A DNA stretch of 64,000 nt from Anthoceros angustus (taxonomy: Eukaryota; Streptophyta; Anthocerotopsida; Anthocerotales; Anthocerotaceae), in contig MU008161.1 of NCBI GenBank assembly GCA_010909165.1, positions 1,736,001 to 1,800,000 on the forward strand, given 5' to 3'. Position 1 is the stretch's first letter. Every line of letters begins with the position of its first letter. The notes beneath the pieces were generated by a model. It saw only the letters and a list, made by a program, of their open reading frames with translations. It was not told the DNA's origin and did not search any database. Positions 11,608-22,416 of this stretch are shown one piece after another. Both the position numbers and the translations under genes were made by a program.

Positions 11608-11625
11608 TTCCCGACAGCGCCAAAA
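11608..11625 (-). other. Primer-binding-site-like sequence next to LTR C
   Basis: Same location relative to the LTR end as 6,688-6,707, reading TTTTGGCGCTGTCGGGAA on the minus strand. This is the functional position for the element as a whole, because LTR C is its 5' LTR. Confidence 0.5.
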
Positions 11626-11825
11626 TGTGGAATGGGTTTTTGCATCCGAAGACGCAAAGAGGCCACATTTACCCTCTATGTCGTTATAGTCCTAGGATTC
11701 GATCCCAAGGGAATGGTTTTGTGTCAAGATGTTCTAAACTATGGGTTCTAGTCCTCCTACAATCAGTTCCTACCTAGCCATAATCAACTACCGTGTCCGA
11801 ACCCACGACCGTGGTAAGTTCGACC

Positions 11826-11996
11826 CCACGTGTGGCCACCGCCGTGGATTCGCCACCGCCGTGGTGGATTCCGCCGTGGTGGATTCCGCCGTGGTGGATT
11901 CGCCACCGTGGTGGATTCCGCCACCGTGGTGGATTCCGCCACCGTGGTGGATTCGCCACCGCGGTGGATTCGCCACCGCCGTGGTGGGACCCACCG
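11826..11996. repeat. Palindromic minisatellite GGTGGATTC-GCCACC, LTR C
   Basis: The third LTR copy of the array, about nine units, at the position equivalent to the arrays in LTRs A and B. Confidence 0.85.
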
Positions 11997-12335
11997 CCGC
12001 GTCGCGATCGACTATTTGGCGCCGGTTCCCTCGCTCGTTAAGGGCTATGGTCCTATGCACACAGTTCACATGTACACCAAGTCACACTCATGTGGATTCA
12101 CACCGAGCTCACGGTGGATGTACACCATGGCCCGCGTCGCGGCACCTCACTCCGTCGCTGATTTCCTCTGACCCCACAATTTATTCCCAACCTTCCTCAG
12201 CGTTCCGCGTTTTTCCCAGACTCTTGCGCTCAGCACTTCCTAGACTCTCCTTCAGACAACGACTCACTCACCCCCTTTCTTCTAGGACCTCATACACCAC
12301 CGCGCACAAGATGCTCCCACAGATCCCCCTCTCTT

Positions 12336-12465
12336 AGGCCACACAGACCTCTCTTGGGCCACACAGACCCCTCCTTGGGCCACACAGACCCCTCCTTGGG
12401 CCACACAGACCCCTCCTTGGGCCACACAGACCCCTCCTTGGGCCACACAGACCCCTCCTTAGAAT
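12336..12465. repeat. CCTTGGGCCACACAGACCCCT minisatellite, LTR C copy 1
   Basis: Six very regular 21-bp units, the most homogeneous array of this family in the window. Confidence 0.85.
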
Positions 12466-13251
12466 TAGACACAATCTGGTAAGACAGCGGGTTGGGAAAG
12501 GAAAAAAACAGCTGGTCGGCTCCACAGGCGATTCGCACACCCGCGATCTCACCCGGTCCCCTGAATTTCCCTCTCGGCATGCATTGAGCACCCTTCACCA
12601 CTAGTCACCCCAGACGGAGCTTGGTCACTCGGCTCTCGACCATCCAGGATCTCCCGGCCCTCTTGTGACGAGGACAAGACACCGAATCAGCCCATCATCG
12701 ATTGGATGTCTCCAACCAACCACGCGCACAAATTCGACACACGGAGCTCACACAGAAATTGTCTAAGAGAGACACTCAAGGGTCTCTTATACATCCGTCA
12801 GCGCCATAGCTCACTTTCCGGTGTCTAAAGATGGCTAACCTACCTCCGGTGTTTAAAGATGGCTAACTTACCACAAGCGCCTACCAATTCGGTATCTACA
12901 AATTCACAAGCTTCCTAGCACCTTATCCTCTAATCCAAGTGAAAGCCTCGACCTATGATGCCGCTCCCTCTAAAATCAGCGCTTGCCTCATGTGGCCGCC
13001 TAGCCTGCGGCCCATGGGTGTTCCCCGCTCTCCTACCACGCCCGATCCAAAGATCCTCCCTTAATATCTCCACCTCACTCCCGCTATCCGAGGTCCCTTC
13101 ACTCCTCCTAGGAGGCGCCGTCTCGCCCCTGCGCGTTCCTCGCTCCTCATCGCTGGGCCACCACTTCCTAGACTCCTTCACACAACGACTCACTCACCCC
13201 TTTCTTCTAGGACCTCATACACCACCGCACAAGATGTTCCCAGATCCCCTC

Positions 13252-13373
13252 TCTGGGCCACAGACCTCTCCTTGGGCCACAGACCTCCTTGGGCCACAGA
13301 CCCCTCCTTGGGCCACACAGACCCCTCCTTGGGCCACACGGACCCCTCCTTGGGCCACAGACCCCTCCTTGGG
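13252..13373. repeat. CCTTGGGCCACACAGACCCCT minisatellite, LTR C copy 2
   Basis: About six units. This array and the block after it recur at 14,187. Confidence 0.85.
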
Positions 13374-14186
13374 ATTAGACACAACTGTTGGGATAAATGG
13401 GTTGGGAAAGGAAAAAAAGGTCGGCTCCAGGCGATTCGCACACCCGCGATCTCACCCGGTCCCTGGAATTTCCCTCTCTGGCATGCATTGAGCACCCTTC
13501 ACCACTAGTCACCCAGACGGAGCTTGGTCACTCAGCTCTCGACCATCCAGGGATCTCCCCGGCCCTCTTGTGACGAGAGGACAACACACCGAATCAGCCC
13601 ATCATCGATCGGATGTCTCCAACCAACCACGCGCACAAATTCGACACACGGGAGCTCACACCGAAATTGTCTAAGAGAGACACTCAAGGGTCTCTTATAC
13701 ATCATCAGCCGCCATAGCTCACTTTCCGGTGTCTAAAGATGGCTAACCTACCTCCGGTGTTTAAAGATGGCTAACTTACCACAAGCGCCTACCAATTCGG
13801 TATCTACAAATTCACAAGCTTCCTAGCACCTTATCCTCTAATCCAAGTGAAAGCCTCGACCTATGATGCCGCTCCCTCTAAAATCAGCGCTTGCCTCATG
13901 TGGCCGCCTAGCCTGCGGCCCATGGGTGTTCCCCGCTCTCCTACCACGCCCGATCCAAAGATCCTCCCTTAATATCTCCACCTCACTCCCGCTATCCGAG
14001 GTCCCTTCACTCCTCCTAGGAGGCGCCGTCTCTCGCCCCTGCGCGTTCCTCGCTGCTTTTTCCAGACTCGCGCTCACCACTTCCTAGACTCCTTCACACA
14101 ACGACTCACTCACCCCTTTCTTCTAGGACCTCATACACCACCGCGCACAAGATGTTCCCAGATCCTCCCTTAATATCTCCACCTCA

Positions 14187-14300
14187 CTCCTCCTTGGGCC
14201 ACACAGACCCCTCCTTGGGCCACAGACCCCTCCTTGGGCCACACAGACCCCTCCTTGGGCCACAGACCCCTCCTTGGGCCACAGACCCCTCCTTGGGATT
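14187..14300. repeat. CCTTGGGCCACACAGACCCCT minisatellite, LTR C copy 3
   Basis: Five or six units. The array is preceded by a fragment (AGATCCTCCCTTAATATCTCC) copied from elsewhere in the LTR. Confidence 0.8.
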
Positions 14301-15390
14301 AGACACAACTGGTTAGGCAGTGGGTTGGGAAAGGAAAAAAAATTGGTCGGCTCCAGGCGATTCGCACACCCGCGATCTCACCCGGTCCCTGGAATTTCCC
14401 TCTCGGCATGCATTGAGCACCCTTCACCACTAGTCACCCAGACGGAGCTTGGTCACTCGGCTCGACCATCCAGGATCTCCCGGCCCTCTTGTGACGAGAG
14501 GGCACACCGCCCATCATCGATCGGATGTCTCCAACCAACCACGCGCACAAATTCGACACACGGAGCTCACACGAAATTGTCTAAGAGAGACACTCAAGGG
14601 TCTCTTATACATCCGGGCCACAGCTCACTTTCCGGTGTCTAAAGATGGCTAACCTACCTCCAGTGTTTAAAGATGGCTAACTTACCACAAGCGCGCCTAC
14701 CAATTCGGGTATCTACAAATTCACAAGCTTCCTAGCACCTTATCCTCTAATCCAAGTGAAAGCCTCTGACCTATGATGCCGCTCCCCTCTAAAATCAGCG
14801 CGCTTGCCTCCGCTGTGGCCGCCTAGCCCTGCGGCCCATGGGTGTTCCCCTCGCTCTCCTACCACGCCTCTGATCCGAAAGATCCTCCCTTAATATCTCC
14901 ACCTCACTCCCGCTATCCGAGGTCCCTTCACTCCTCCTAGGAGGCGCCGTCCGTCTACTGCCCCTGCGCACGTTTCCTCGCTCCTCATCGCTGGACAGCC
15001 AAACCGTGCATTCCTTCATCCATGCTCTAGCCTCCGCCTTGCTCATTTCCTCGAGCACAACCTGTGAAGGGTATGCCCGGCCCTGGACAATCCCCGGGTT
15101 GCTCGAACTGAGGGAGTTGCATCCTCCTCCGCTCCCGACGGTGGCTTCCCCACCTTGGGTCCTTCTTCCGCGACGATGGCGGCTCCACCACCGTGGTGGC
15201 TCCACCACCGTGGTGGTCGCTTTCACCGCGGTGGTCGTTGCTCTACCCTTCTTGATTTGCCTCGCCTCTCTTGACCGGCCCTAGCCTCACCTCTCTCCGC
15301 TTATACCTCTCCGCTAGCTTCCGAACTTCTCCGGAGGTGCAGCGCCTCCACTTGTTCACAGGCCCCTGTTCTTTGAATGAAGGATCCCCA

Positions 15391-15527
15391 CCTTATATAG
15401 ACAATTTTATTCCTAAAATCCCAAGGTCCAAGGACCTTCTAGCGGCGATATTCAGTTCGAGGCCCAAGGACTAATTATTTGTAAAAGTAATATTGTCATG
15501 GGCCAAGGACCATTTTAGTATAAAAGG
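15391..15527. promoter_or_regulatory. Divergent TATA pair in LTR C
   Basis: The minus-strand box is at 15,400 to 15,391 and the plus-strand box at 15,519-15,527. This is the 5' LTR of the element, so its minus-strand box would start the genomic RNA. Its plus-strand box faces the flanking DNA to the right. Confidence 0.55.
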
Positions 15528-15638
15528 CCTTGCCTCGGACATTTCCTAAGCACTCCATCACACAAAACATAAGAAAAGCAAAAAAAACATTCAAACCAAC
15601 AATCCAGGGGAGGGTTAGTGTACATGTGGTCTTCCACA

Positions 15639-15643
15639 GTGTG
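15639..15643. repeat. Target-site duplication, right copy (GTGTG)
   Basis: These are the five bases directly after the last LTR and are identical to 60-64. The next bases, CTAGGGGAGG then GGCCGGCC runs, belong to the GC-rich minisatellite into which the element inserted. Confidence 0.75.
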
Positions 15644-16228
15644 CTAGGGGAGGGGGCCGGCCGGCCGGCGCCCACGAGCGCCAAAAAACATTTGTGCCAG
15701 CCTCCTCACCTCCGCCCGAAAGCAAGTATCTATTGGCTTGAATGCAAAGACAATTTGCTCCTGTGTCGTGGTCAGATGCATAACAACCCCCCTCTTCTCA
15801 CGATTCTCGCTTTCCTGGGCATGGCTCACTTGGACTCCTCGATGCACCGCCACAATAAGTTCTTGTGCACATAGTCGATAGCCCTCTCTATCCTCTCTCA
15901 TGCCATCCTCTTCTTGTGCACATAGTCGATAGCCCTCTGGATCAGGAGGCCCCACAACTCCAGCAGACACAGTACGCGAGCCATAGTTGTGGAATTCCAC
16001 CTCCGATATCAACATGTTGCTCGCAAAATCAGCCAACGCCAACTGCTCAGCCATCTCCAAGCACCACGACATCGGGGTATTGAACGCAATTGGCCTCCAC
16101 ATTGGAGGCACCACAGCCATCACCAACTCGTGAACTCTATCCCCGCGCACAAGTGGCTCCAGTTCTCCCTCATGCACTTCGCTATCGAATGGCGCATGTG
16201 TGACCGCATAGAGGATCCGCTTAGCCAT
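15644..16228 (-). CDS. Hypothetical ORF ending in the GC-rich minisatellite
   Basis: A 194-codon open frame from ATG at 16,228 (MAKRILYAVTHAPFDSEV) to a TAG at 15,646-15,644, directly beside the target-site duplication. I do not recognise the protein. It contains a short internal duplication (EGYRLCAQE twice, from a 45-bp DNA repeat at 15,868-15,945). The last ~12 residues (ARGRRPAGPLP) are encoded by the GGCCGGCC repeat and are unlikely to be original. An earlier in-frame start is non-ATG. It may be a fragment of a gene or of an unidentified transposon truncated by the repeat, or a chance ORF. Confidence 0.3.
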   Translation of the reverse strand: MAKRILYAVTHAPFDSEVHEGELEPLVRGDRVHELVMAVVPPMWRPIAFNTPMSWCLEMAEQLALADFASNMLISEVEFHNYGSRTVSAGVVGPPDPEGYRLCAQEEDGMREDREGYRLCAQELIVAVHRGVQVSHAQESENREKRGVVMHLTTTQEQIVFAFKPIDTCFRAEVRRLAQMFFGARGRRPAGPLP

Positions 16229-17099
16229 CGCAGGCAAAGAGAAACACCCACACTTGAAACCGAGTAGCAATCTACGGCAAAGAAAAACATATGGAAGCGG
16301 AAGCTAAAACAAGAATAAACAAGACTGAACAAATTTTACTATAAAATGGAAGACGGATCCTCATTCCCACCCAGCTGAGAGAGGGAGGCAAGAGGAGAAC
16401 GCTCCAGGGAGAACATGATAATTTTTGAAGGGGGTGAATAATCTCGAAGGGGGTTTTCCGCAAATAATCTCTGAAGGGGGTTTTTGATGGGCCCTAAAAC
16501 AGCATTTTGAAGGCATTAAAAACAGCTCGAAAAAAGGTGTCACCAAGAAAGTTACTACTTTCCATCCAAAGAATGTTTGTGTCAAATGGTGGTCACAAAC
16601 TCGAACCTACGGGAATAATGCAAAGTAGGAACGGTGAGGAAGGCCGTTCCTGCCGGGAAGGGACGGCTGTAAACTCAGTTTTGGGAGGAAAATGTGGTTT
16701 TGTTATGACACCACAAAAGCCATGGACAGGCTATTTCCCTAACACAGTAACATCAGCAACCAGACTTACAACATTAACTCTGGGACCCCGGGAAAAAACG
16801 AGATTTCAGTTTCACTCATCCCCAGAGTTCAATCCTTCGTCATCACTTGGTCCGACTTCTCCTCCATTGTCATCATTATCTTGCGCACTTTGACTCGCAG
16901 TTGTATTAAGCCACGCAACTCGCAGAGCTTATCCCTTATCGCTTTTTGTCCACCGCATACAGATGTTTCCGGGAGGAGTACCCTCTACACTCGACCGACC
17001 AAATGCTGGCTCGATTTCAGACGGCATTTGCTTCTAAGGTTAGCCTTCATTCCAAGGTTGCTTCTAAGGTTAGCCTCGAATTTCGATGGAAGTGCCACG
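16229..17099. other. Intergenic stretch without a recognisable gene
   Basis: I see no supported gene. An A-rich segment (16.27-16.35 kb) and a GAAGGGGG-repeated stretch near 16,425-16,490 are visible. A 25-bp direct repeat (TTGCTTCTAAGGTTAGCCT) lies near 17,028-17,072, just before the GC-rich array. Confidence 0.5.
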
Positions 17100-17830
17100 T
17101 CGAAGTGCGTGGAAGGAGGCCACAATGGCACGCGGAGGGAGGCGGCGGCGGCACCTCCGTCGCGCTCCACCCGTCGGGCATAAAGTGGTGGTGCGGGGAG
17201 GAGGGTGCCGGCCGGCGCCTCCCCACGCGCACCACCAGCCGTATGCCCCACGGATGGCGCGTGGAGGGGCGCCGGCCGCCTCTATCCGCGCACCACCCGT
17301 CGGGGTTTCTGGTGTCGCAGCGGAGGGATGGCGCCGGCCGGCCGGCGCCCGCCCTCCTGCACCACCACCGTATACCCGGCGGGTGGGAACAGGCGCCCGG
17401 CGGCCTCCCTCACGCACCACCCATCGTAGACCCACCGACGGGTGGCGCGTGGAGAGTCGCCGGCCGGCGCCCTCGCTAGCGCGCACCACCCGTTGCCCAC
17501 CCTACGGGTGGTTGGCGTAGGGAGGCGGCCGGCCGGCCGCCCACCCATCGGTGGGCCTACAGGCGATCTTGAGGCGGCGGCCGGCCGGCGGCGCCCTCCC
17601 TAGCACACCGCCCATGGGCGCCGGCCGCCTCCCTAGCACACCACCCATGGGCGGGACCGCGCCCCAACACGCCCGGCCGGCCGCCGGCCGGCCGCCGGCC
17701 TCCCCTAACACCACCCATGGGCGCCGGCCGGCCGCCTCCCTAGCACACCGCCCATGTGCCAGACGGCCGGCGCCCCTAGCACACCGCCCATGGGCGCCGG
17801 CCGGCGCCTCCCTAGCACACCTCGCCCTAA
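17100..17830. repeat. GC-rich GGCCGGCC/CCATGGG palindromic minisatellite
   Basis: About fifteen imperfect units of 35-60 bp. The left half alternates GCACCACCCGTCGGG-type words with their complements around GCCGGCCGGCGCC cores. The right half is a tighter head-to-tail run of CTCCCTAGCACACCGCCCATGGGCG plus a GGCCGGC core. Nearly every word is palindromic (GGCCGGCC, GGCGCC, CCATGG). Long ORFs across it in all frames are composition artefacts. The same unit, in opposite orientation, forms the insertion site of the LTR element (35-64 and 15,639-15,675). Confidence 0.8.
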
Positions 17831-20800
17831 GCGTGTTATCCCATTGAGTGCACAAGTAGGAACAGTGATGAGGTGCTTGAGGAGCACATCGTGGGGGAAT
17901 GATTTAAAAGGGCAATTAGTTGGAGATTGCACTCTTGTATCTCGAGTATACATTGGTGCATTGCTTGAGGCATATGAAGGAAGAGTTCGATTCATGGCCA
18001 CTGAGAATAAAGGCTTCTAAGTGTATACGTTGTTTATGGTAGAAGGATGTATTGAATGAGATTTTTTAGAAGCTTTCCACCATGTAGTCACGGCCCGTAG
18101 TGATTTTTCGGGTCCTCTGGGTAGAAGCTTTAGGTTATTAGTCATAGCATCCTGGCTTTAACCTTTCGCATTACAACTTTGGTTGCACCTATATTGGTCG
18201 AGGTGGCATGCGCAATCCCAATGTGAGAATTGGCGCAAGCAGGCGGCGGCAGCCTGGATTCGGCGAGCGAGGAATGACTGGCGCAAATCCATGGAGAGCT
18301 GGCAGTGGACTGGTGAGAAGTTGACCACACACATCAGTGGGTAGTTTCGAAATGCTGTGGCCTTATGTGGCCAGGTAGGACGCAGTGACGAGTCACACGT
18401 GTGGACAAGGCGAATGTCCACTTTTTGGTGTCGCAGTTTTTTGTGGCGTTGAGACTAGCTTGCAGTTTTGCTTCCGCTATGTGAGGACAACTATAAAAGT
18501 GATTTTGTTTTGAAATTCAATGGCTATGGACTTTGCTTGTAAGTGTGCACATTTTTTTTGTGGACGGTAGTGCTGTGTAACGGCTTCCAAATGATGGGTC
18601 GGGGCTCTGATTTGAAGCATTGATGCGTAATAACTAAGAGGAACTATGAGTCTGTCATAAAATTATGGCATTGCATTTGGAGGACTTGTCGAAGGCGTCG
18701 ATGGTCCATTTTGGAAGGTGAATAGCTCATTATGTAGCCCTCAAGTAGGTTATTGTATACTAAAAATATGAAGATTTACCATGAAGAATCCAAAATGCAA
18801 TAATTAATCTTGAATTTGCGTAACTATTGGTTCACTTAATACCCACCAAGGCCTGGACGATCTGGGTTAACAACAAGGGCTGGGTAACACCCTATCCATA
18901 TTTAGAGTATTATATAAGTTATGTGAGTGTATATTTTTATATGCATCAATAATATTGTGAAAATAAATAAAACTGTGTACAAGGAAGTATGGTATACCCA
19001 CTCGATCCGGAAGGCCCTCGCATATTTTTTAACGATTACGGAAGGAGGGGAGTATTGTCGCTTAAGTGACAAGTGGATATCGCCAAGTTGCAATGCTTGC
19101 CTAATAAAAGCCAAGTCTTCCAATGGATTATAAGTACATTAATGTTTGTCCACAATAGTAGGTTGAAATTAGTTAGGCCTAGTGGTGACAATCTGATCTG
19201 CTTGATCGTGGCTATCCGTCCTGCTACGTGGCTATTTGTCTTGCTTAGTCGTAGCTAACAATCCTACCTAATGGGTAATCAGACTAGCCTAATTGTCACT
19301 TATCTAAGTTGATTGAAAATAAGTGGTCTCCCACTATACAACCTCGCCTACCAAAAGTCGGATATTGGTGAGTATTTCTAAGTATAACAAATATTGATGA
19401 TACTTAGAGACTTTAACCTTTGAAATCCATATCATCATGTTCAAGTGAAGCACAAGTGAAATGTGGAATAATCCGATGTCTAAATCTTGAACAAGATACA
19501 ATAAACTGAAAAAGATGTTGGTCATTTTAACAATATTCCTATCACTTTTGTGGGGCTTGTATGTGAATGCAAGCTAGGAGTAGGCTCATGGGGTAGCCCT
19601 GCCTTACTCCATGAAGTGTGGTTCACAAAGCTGTGTTGTAGAGGACTTTTGACCGCTATCCAGTAAGAAATGGAGAGTGATGGAAGAAACAAGTTTTTTT
19701 TTTCGTGCAAAAACGTGCTGATTATGGTGTGGAATTTTGGAAATTCCACAATATATAAAGCTGATAAAGTCTCTATCCAATCCGGAGACGGGAGAATGGC
19801 CAGGAAGCCATCTTCCCGTCCCTTCTCCATAAGTTCTTGGGCACGTCCTACCAGTTCTAGTTCTAGTGTAAAAAGCATTTAAATAAAGAAATCTTTCTAG
19901 ACAATCTCGACAAGATGTTGCCAAGAGGACGCACATGTGAGACCTTCCACATCTCTCAGAATCTTATTAGAGTCAAGCTCGCAGCATTAGAGAGGTGATG
20001 GAGAAGAGGATAGCTTGCGAACAATTTAAGAATATCGTACATTGTGCGCCCTTGAGTAGACCTCATGAGTGCATCTACAACTGTCGAAATACCATTTGCA
20101 GGCATATAATTAACAAGTTGATGCAGCAAACAGGTGAGACAAGGCATCCTCTACATAGAATTCATCAAATCAATTTCTTCCCACAACAAGGTAGAGATTT
20201 TCTGGGTGGCAATGTGAACCAGGCACTGAATTTGGTGCAAATCTAGAGCTCCAAAGTGCAAGATCCACTGATGTTGTTGTGACTTGGGACAGGGCCAGTG
20301 CCCAAAACGGCGAGGCCAACGGGGGCCAGCCAGGTTTCTCTAGCAATCTTATTCACTTTACTCCCACCGTGGGCATCAAGATGGAGGCCATTCGCTTTCT
20401 GCTGGGTATGGCTAAGCGCATGGCCAAGTTATCCAGAAATCACTGCCGTCACACCCTCCCGGTTCTTCTGTTCCAAACAGACACACAAGGGGCACTTAGG
20501 AACGTGAGTGGGTTGCTAACCCCCACTACCAAGAGACAAGTTCAACGCTTGGTTGCGGAAGATTTAATCCATGAGCCTCTTTGTCGTCTAACATCTCAAC
20601 TTGAGCATAGGATTCGTGTCATGAGCTTCTTCAATGACGACTTTCAAGTCCTCACTAAGGATACCACCTTAGAATAGGTTTTTAGGTACAGTTTTGATCT
20701 AGCCCTTAGGGCACTCTCGGCTTCATAACCTACAATTTGGTTGGGGTAGGTTACTCGTCCGTTGCAACCCATAAGCTACTTGACTTTGCTCTTAACCCCC

Positions 20801-22416
20801 TTTATTTTATTTGGAAGCTTTTGGCACGAAAAAAAACTGATGGTGTAGACCCAAACTTCCAATGAGCATATCCGCCAGCTCCATCACTAGGGAATTCAGC
20901 TGATCCAGGCACTCGCAACCTTCAATGAAGATATCTCTAGGGAAGAAAGGCTTCTCACAAAACGATTCTTTGTTGCAAAGGAAGGTTATGTGCTACAAGA
21001 AGGACATCAAAGGCCAGCGACGAGGATAACGATGCATTGCAATCTTTTTTCGACACTCATGAAGGGACAAGCCATTAAAAATGAACTTTGAGAATTTTTA
21101 ACAAGGGAATTTGGATCACAGTGATCATTGTGAGGTTAATTTGTGTTGGCCATTAGTACCTAATGTCAAATTTTTATTTTAGATAAGAATTGATCAACTT
21201 CAATATTAGGATACGAAATGTAAAATAGGCTTGTGAAGCAAATAGAAATATGTATAAGGAGTCTCTGAAAGTTTTTATAGGTATATTAATGTGAGAGAAA
21301 TTTCATAGCTTTTTCACAGGACAAAGCTCGAACCAAGGGTAGGTATTATAAGGGCGTAAAAGGGTACCTATTATAAGCACCTATGTAGTAGGTACCGGGA
21401 TCGGGGGAACGTCACCGACCGCCAGTCCCGAACTTCATTTTACACAGTCGGGGACCGGGACCACCGGGAGCGAGGCCGGGATGCCGTTAGACCTGAAACC
21501 CTGTCCGGTGGAAAAAGCGAGAGTGGGTGGAAATTGGCGGTCCCCGGGACCGACAGAGTAGCCGGTCAAAATGAAGCCCTGGTGTGTACCCGTCCGAGGT
21601 CCCAGGAGGTGGGCCAACCCCCTGGATGTAGAAAAAAAGAGTTCGTTATGCTGGATAACACCTGCCTGGTGTGGCAAAGCGGAAGGCCCAAAAATGGAAC
21701 ACAAGTTAAGAGTTAGTGACGTTGTGACGGGAAACATCCACGGTCATGGATGCGGTAACTGGTAGTGGGGATTTTGGTAGCGTTTTGAGGTTGGAAGTTT
21801 GCAGAAGTTGGAGGAGCGGGTGTGTCCTGACGGCATGCACCAGATCCGGCTACAAAAAAACGGCATTGCCGCTCTTGTTGCTGGTCTGTCCTTGTGATAA
21901 AAAGGCAGTGTTCCGTGGGAACAGGGAGGCGGGGGTGAGGTTACCAACCGCGCCGCGACAAGCGCTGCTTGTCGACAACGGGTAGCTCGCGCCTGTGCCC
22001 TGTGCCCTGTGGGTGTCGCCCCCCGCGCCCCTTCAGCTACTTTGTCCCGTTCCACGCACGAAACTCCAACCGTTGCCACCATCTCTGCTCCTGCTCCCAC
22101 TGTCGTTTCCACGCTTCCAAGCCTGGACCGTTGCCCCGCCGCCCTCCTTTTGGTCCTGTACGCCCCCCTCCGGCGTCCCGCACACCCTTCCCTTCCCTTC
22201 CCTTCCCCTCCCTTCCTCTCCTTCCTTCATCACTCCGCCTCCATCCCGAGTCCCCTTCTCGTCCTCATTGCAGCCTCTATCCCGAGTCCTCTTCTCGTCC
22301 TCGTCGCAGCAGCTGGCAATCATCCTCCCCGCCCCGAGCCTCCTGCTCGCGCGCATTTTAGCATTTAGGAGTCCAGTCGTGGAGCTGAATTGCGCGGCTG
22401 GGATGCAGCTGCTCCC
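17831..22416. other. Gene-poor region upstream of the WRI1-like gene
   Basis: No gene is supported over about 4.5 kb. Composition moves from mixed (17.8-18.9 kb) to AT-rich (18.9-21.3 kb), then to a GC-rich, CT-repeat-rich leader (21.9-22.4 kb, including a CCCTTCCC run near 22,190-22,215) typical of a promoter or 5' UTR. A 132-codon ORF at 20,279-20,677 shows no recognisable motif. A short inverted pair (GGTACCTATTATAAGCACC...GTAGTAGGTACC) lies near 21,365-21,400. Confidence 0.5.

Larger units (their letters stand above)
65..15638 (-). mobile_element. Composite three-LTR, gag-only Ty3/gypsy-type retrotransposon
   Basis: The order along the plus strand is LTR (65-3,514), internal (3,515-6,707, two gag copies in tandem), LTR (6,708-9,955), internal (9,956-11,625, one gag copy), LTR (11,626-15,638). 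Reading on the minus strand, each LTR starts TGTGGAAGACC and ends ATTCCACA. A TTTTGGCGC primer-site-like sequence follows two LTR ends, and a purine tract (GAGAAGGGAGTA) precedes two LTR starts. Only gag-like sequence lies between; protease, reverse transcriptase and integrase are absent, so it would depend on enzymes from another element. One GTGTG duplication flanks the whole array, which implies a single insertion later enlarged by unequal recombination. LTR length exceeds internal length, as in large non-autonomous derivatives (LARD/TR-GAG type). Confidence 0.85.
11626..15638 (-). repeat. LTR C (5' end of the element in its own orientation)
   Basis: A 4.0-kb copy, the longest, because the CCTTGGGCCACA block is present three times (12.34, 13.25 and 14.19 kb) with a period near 0.9 kb. 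The ends are TGTGGAA at 11,626 and TTCCACA ending at 15,638. It is followed by the right copy of the GTGTG duplication. Confidence 0.85.

Noticed and set aside
250-15240. CRISPR-like appearance of the short repeat arrays
   Set aside because: Units are contiguous and palindromic with no unique spacers of constant length, and the genome is eukaryotic. They are minisatellites.
15639-15643. Treating each LTR pair as a separate insertion
   Set aside because: Only the two outermost junctions carry the GTGTG duplication. The inner junctions run directly into primer-site and purine-tract sequences, so there was one insertion.
17047-17855. Overlapping 60-180-codon ORFs in the GC-rich array
   Set aside because: All frames on both strands are open, as expected for GC-rich repeats poor in stop codons. 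There is no recognisable domain.
20279-20677. 132-codon ORF in the gene-poor region
   Set aside because: No motif, no neighbouring exon-like structure, and no reason to prefer it over chance.
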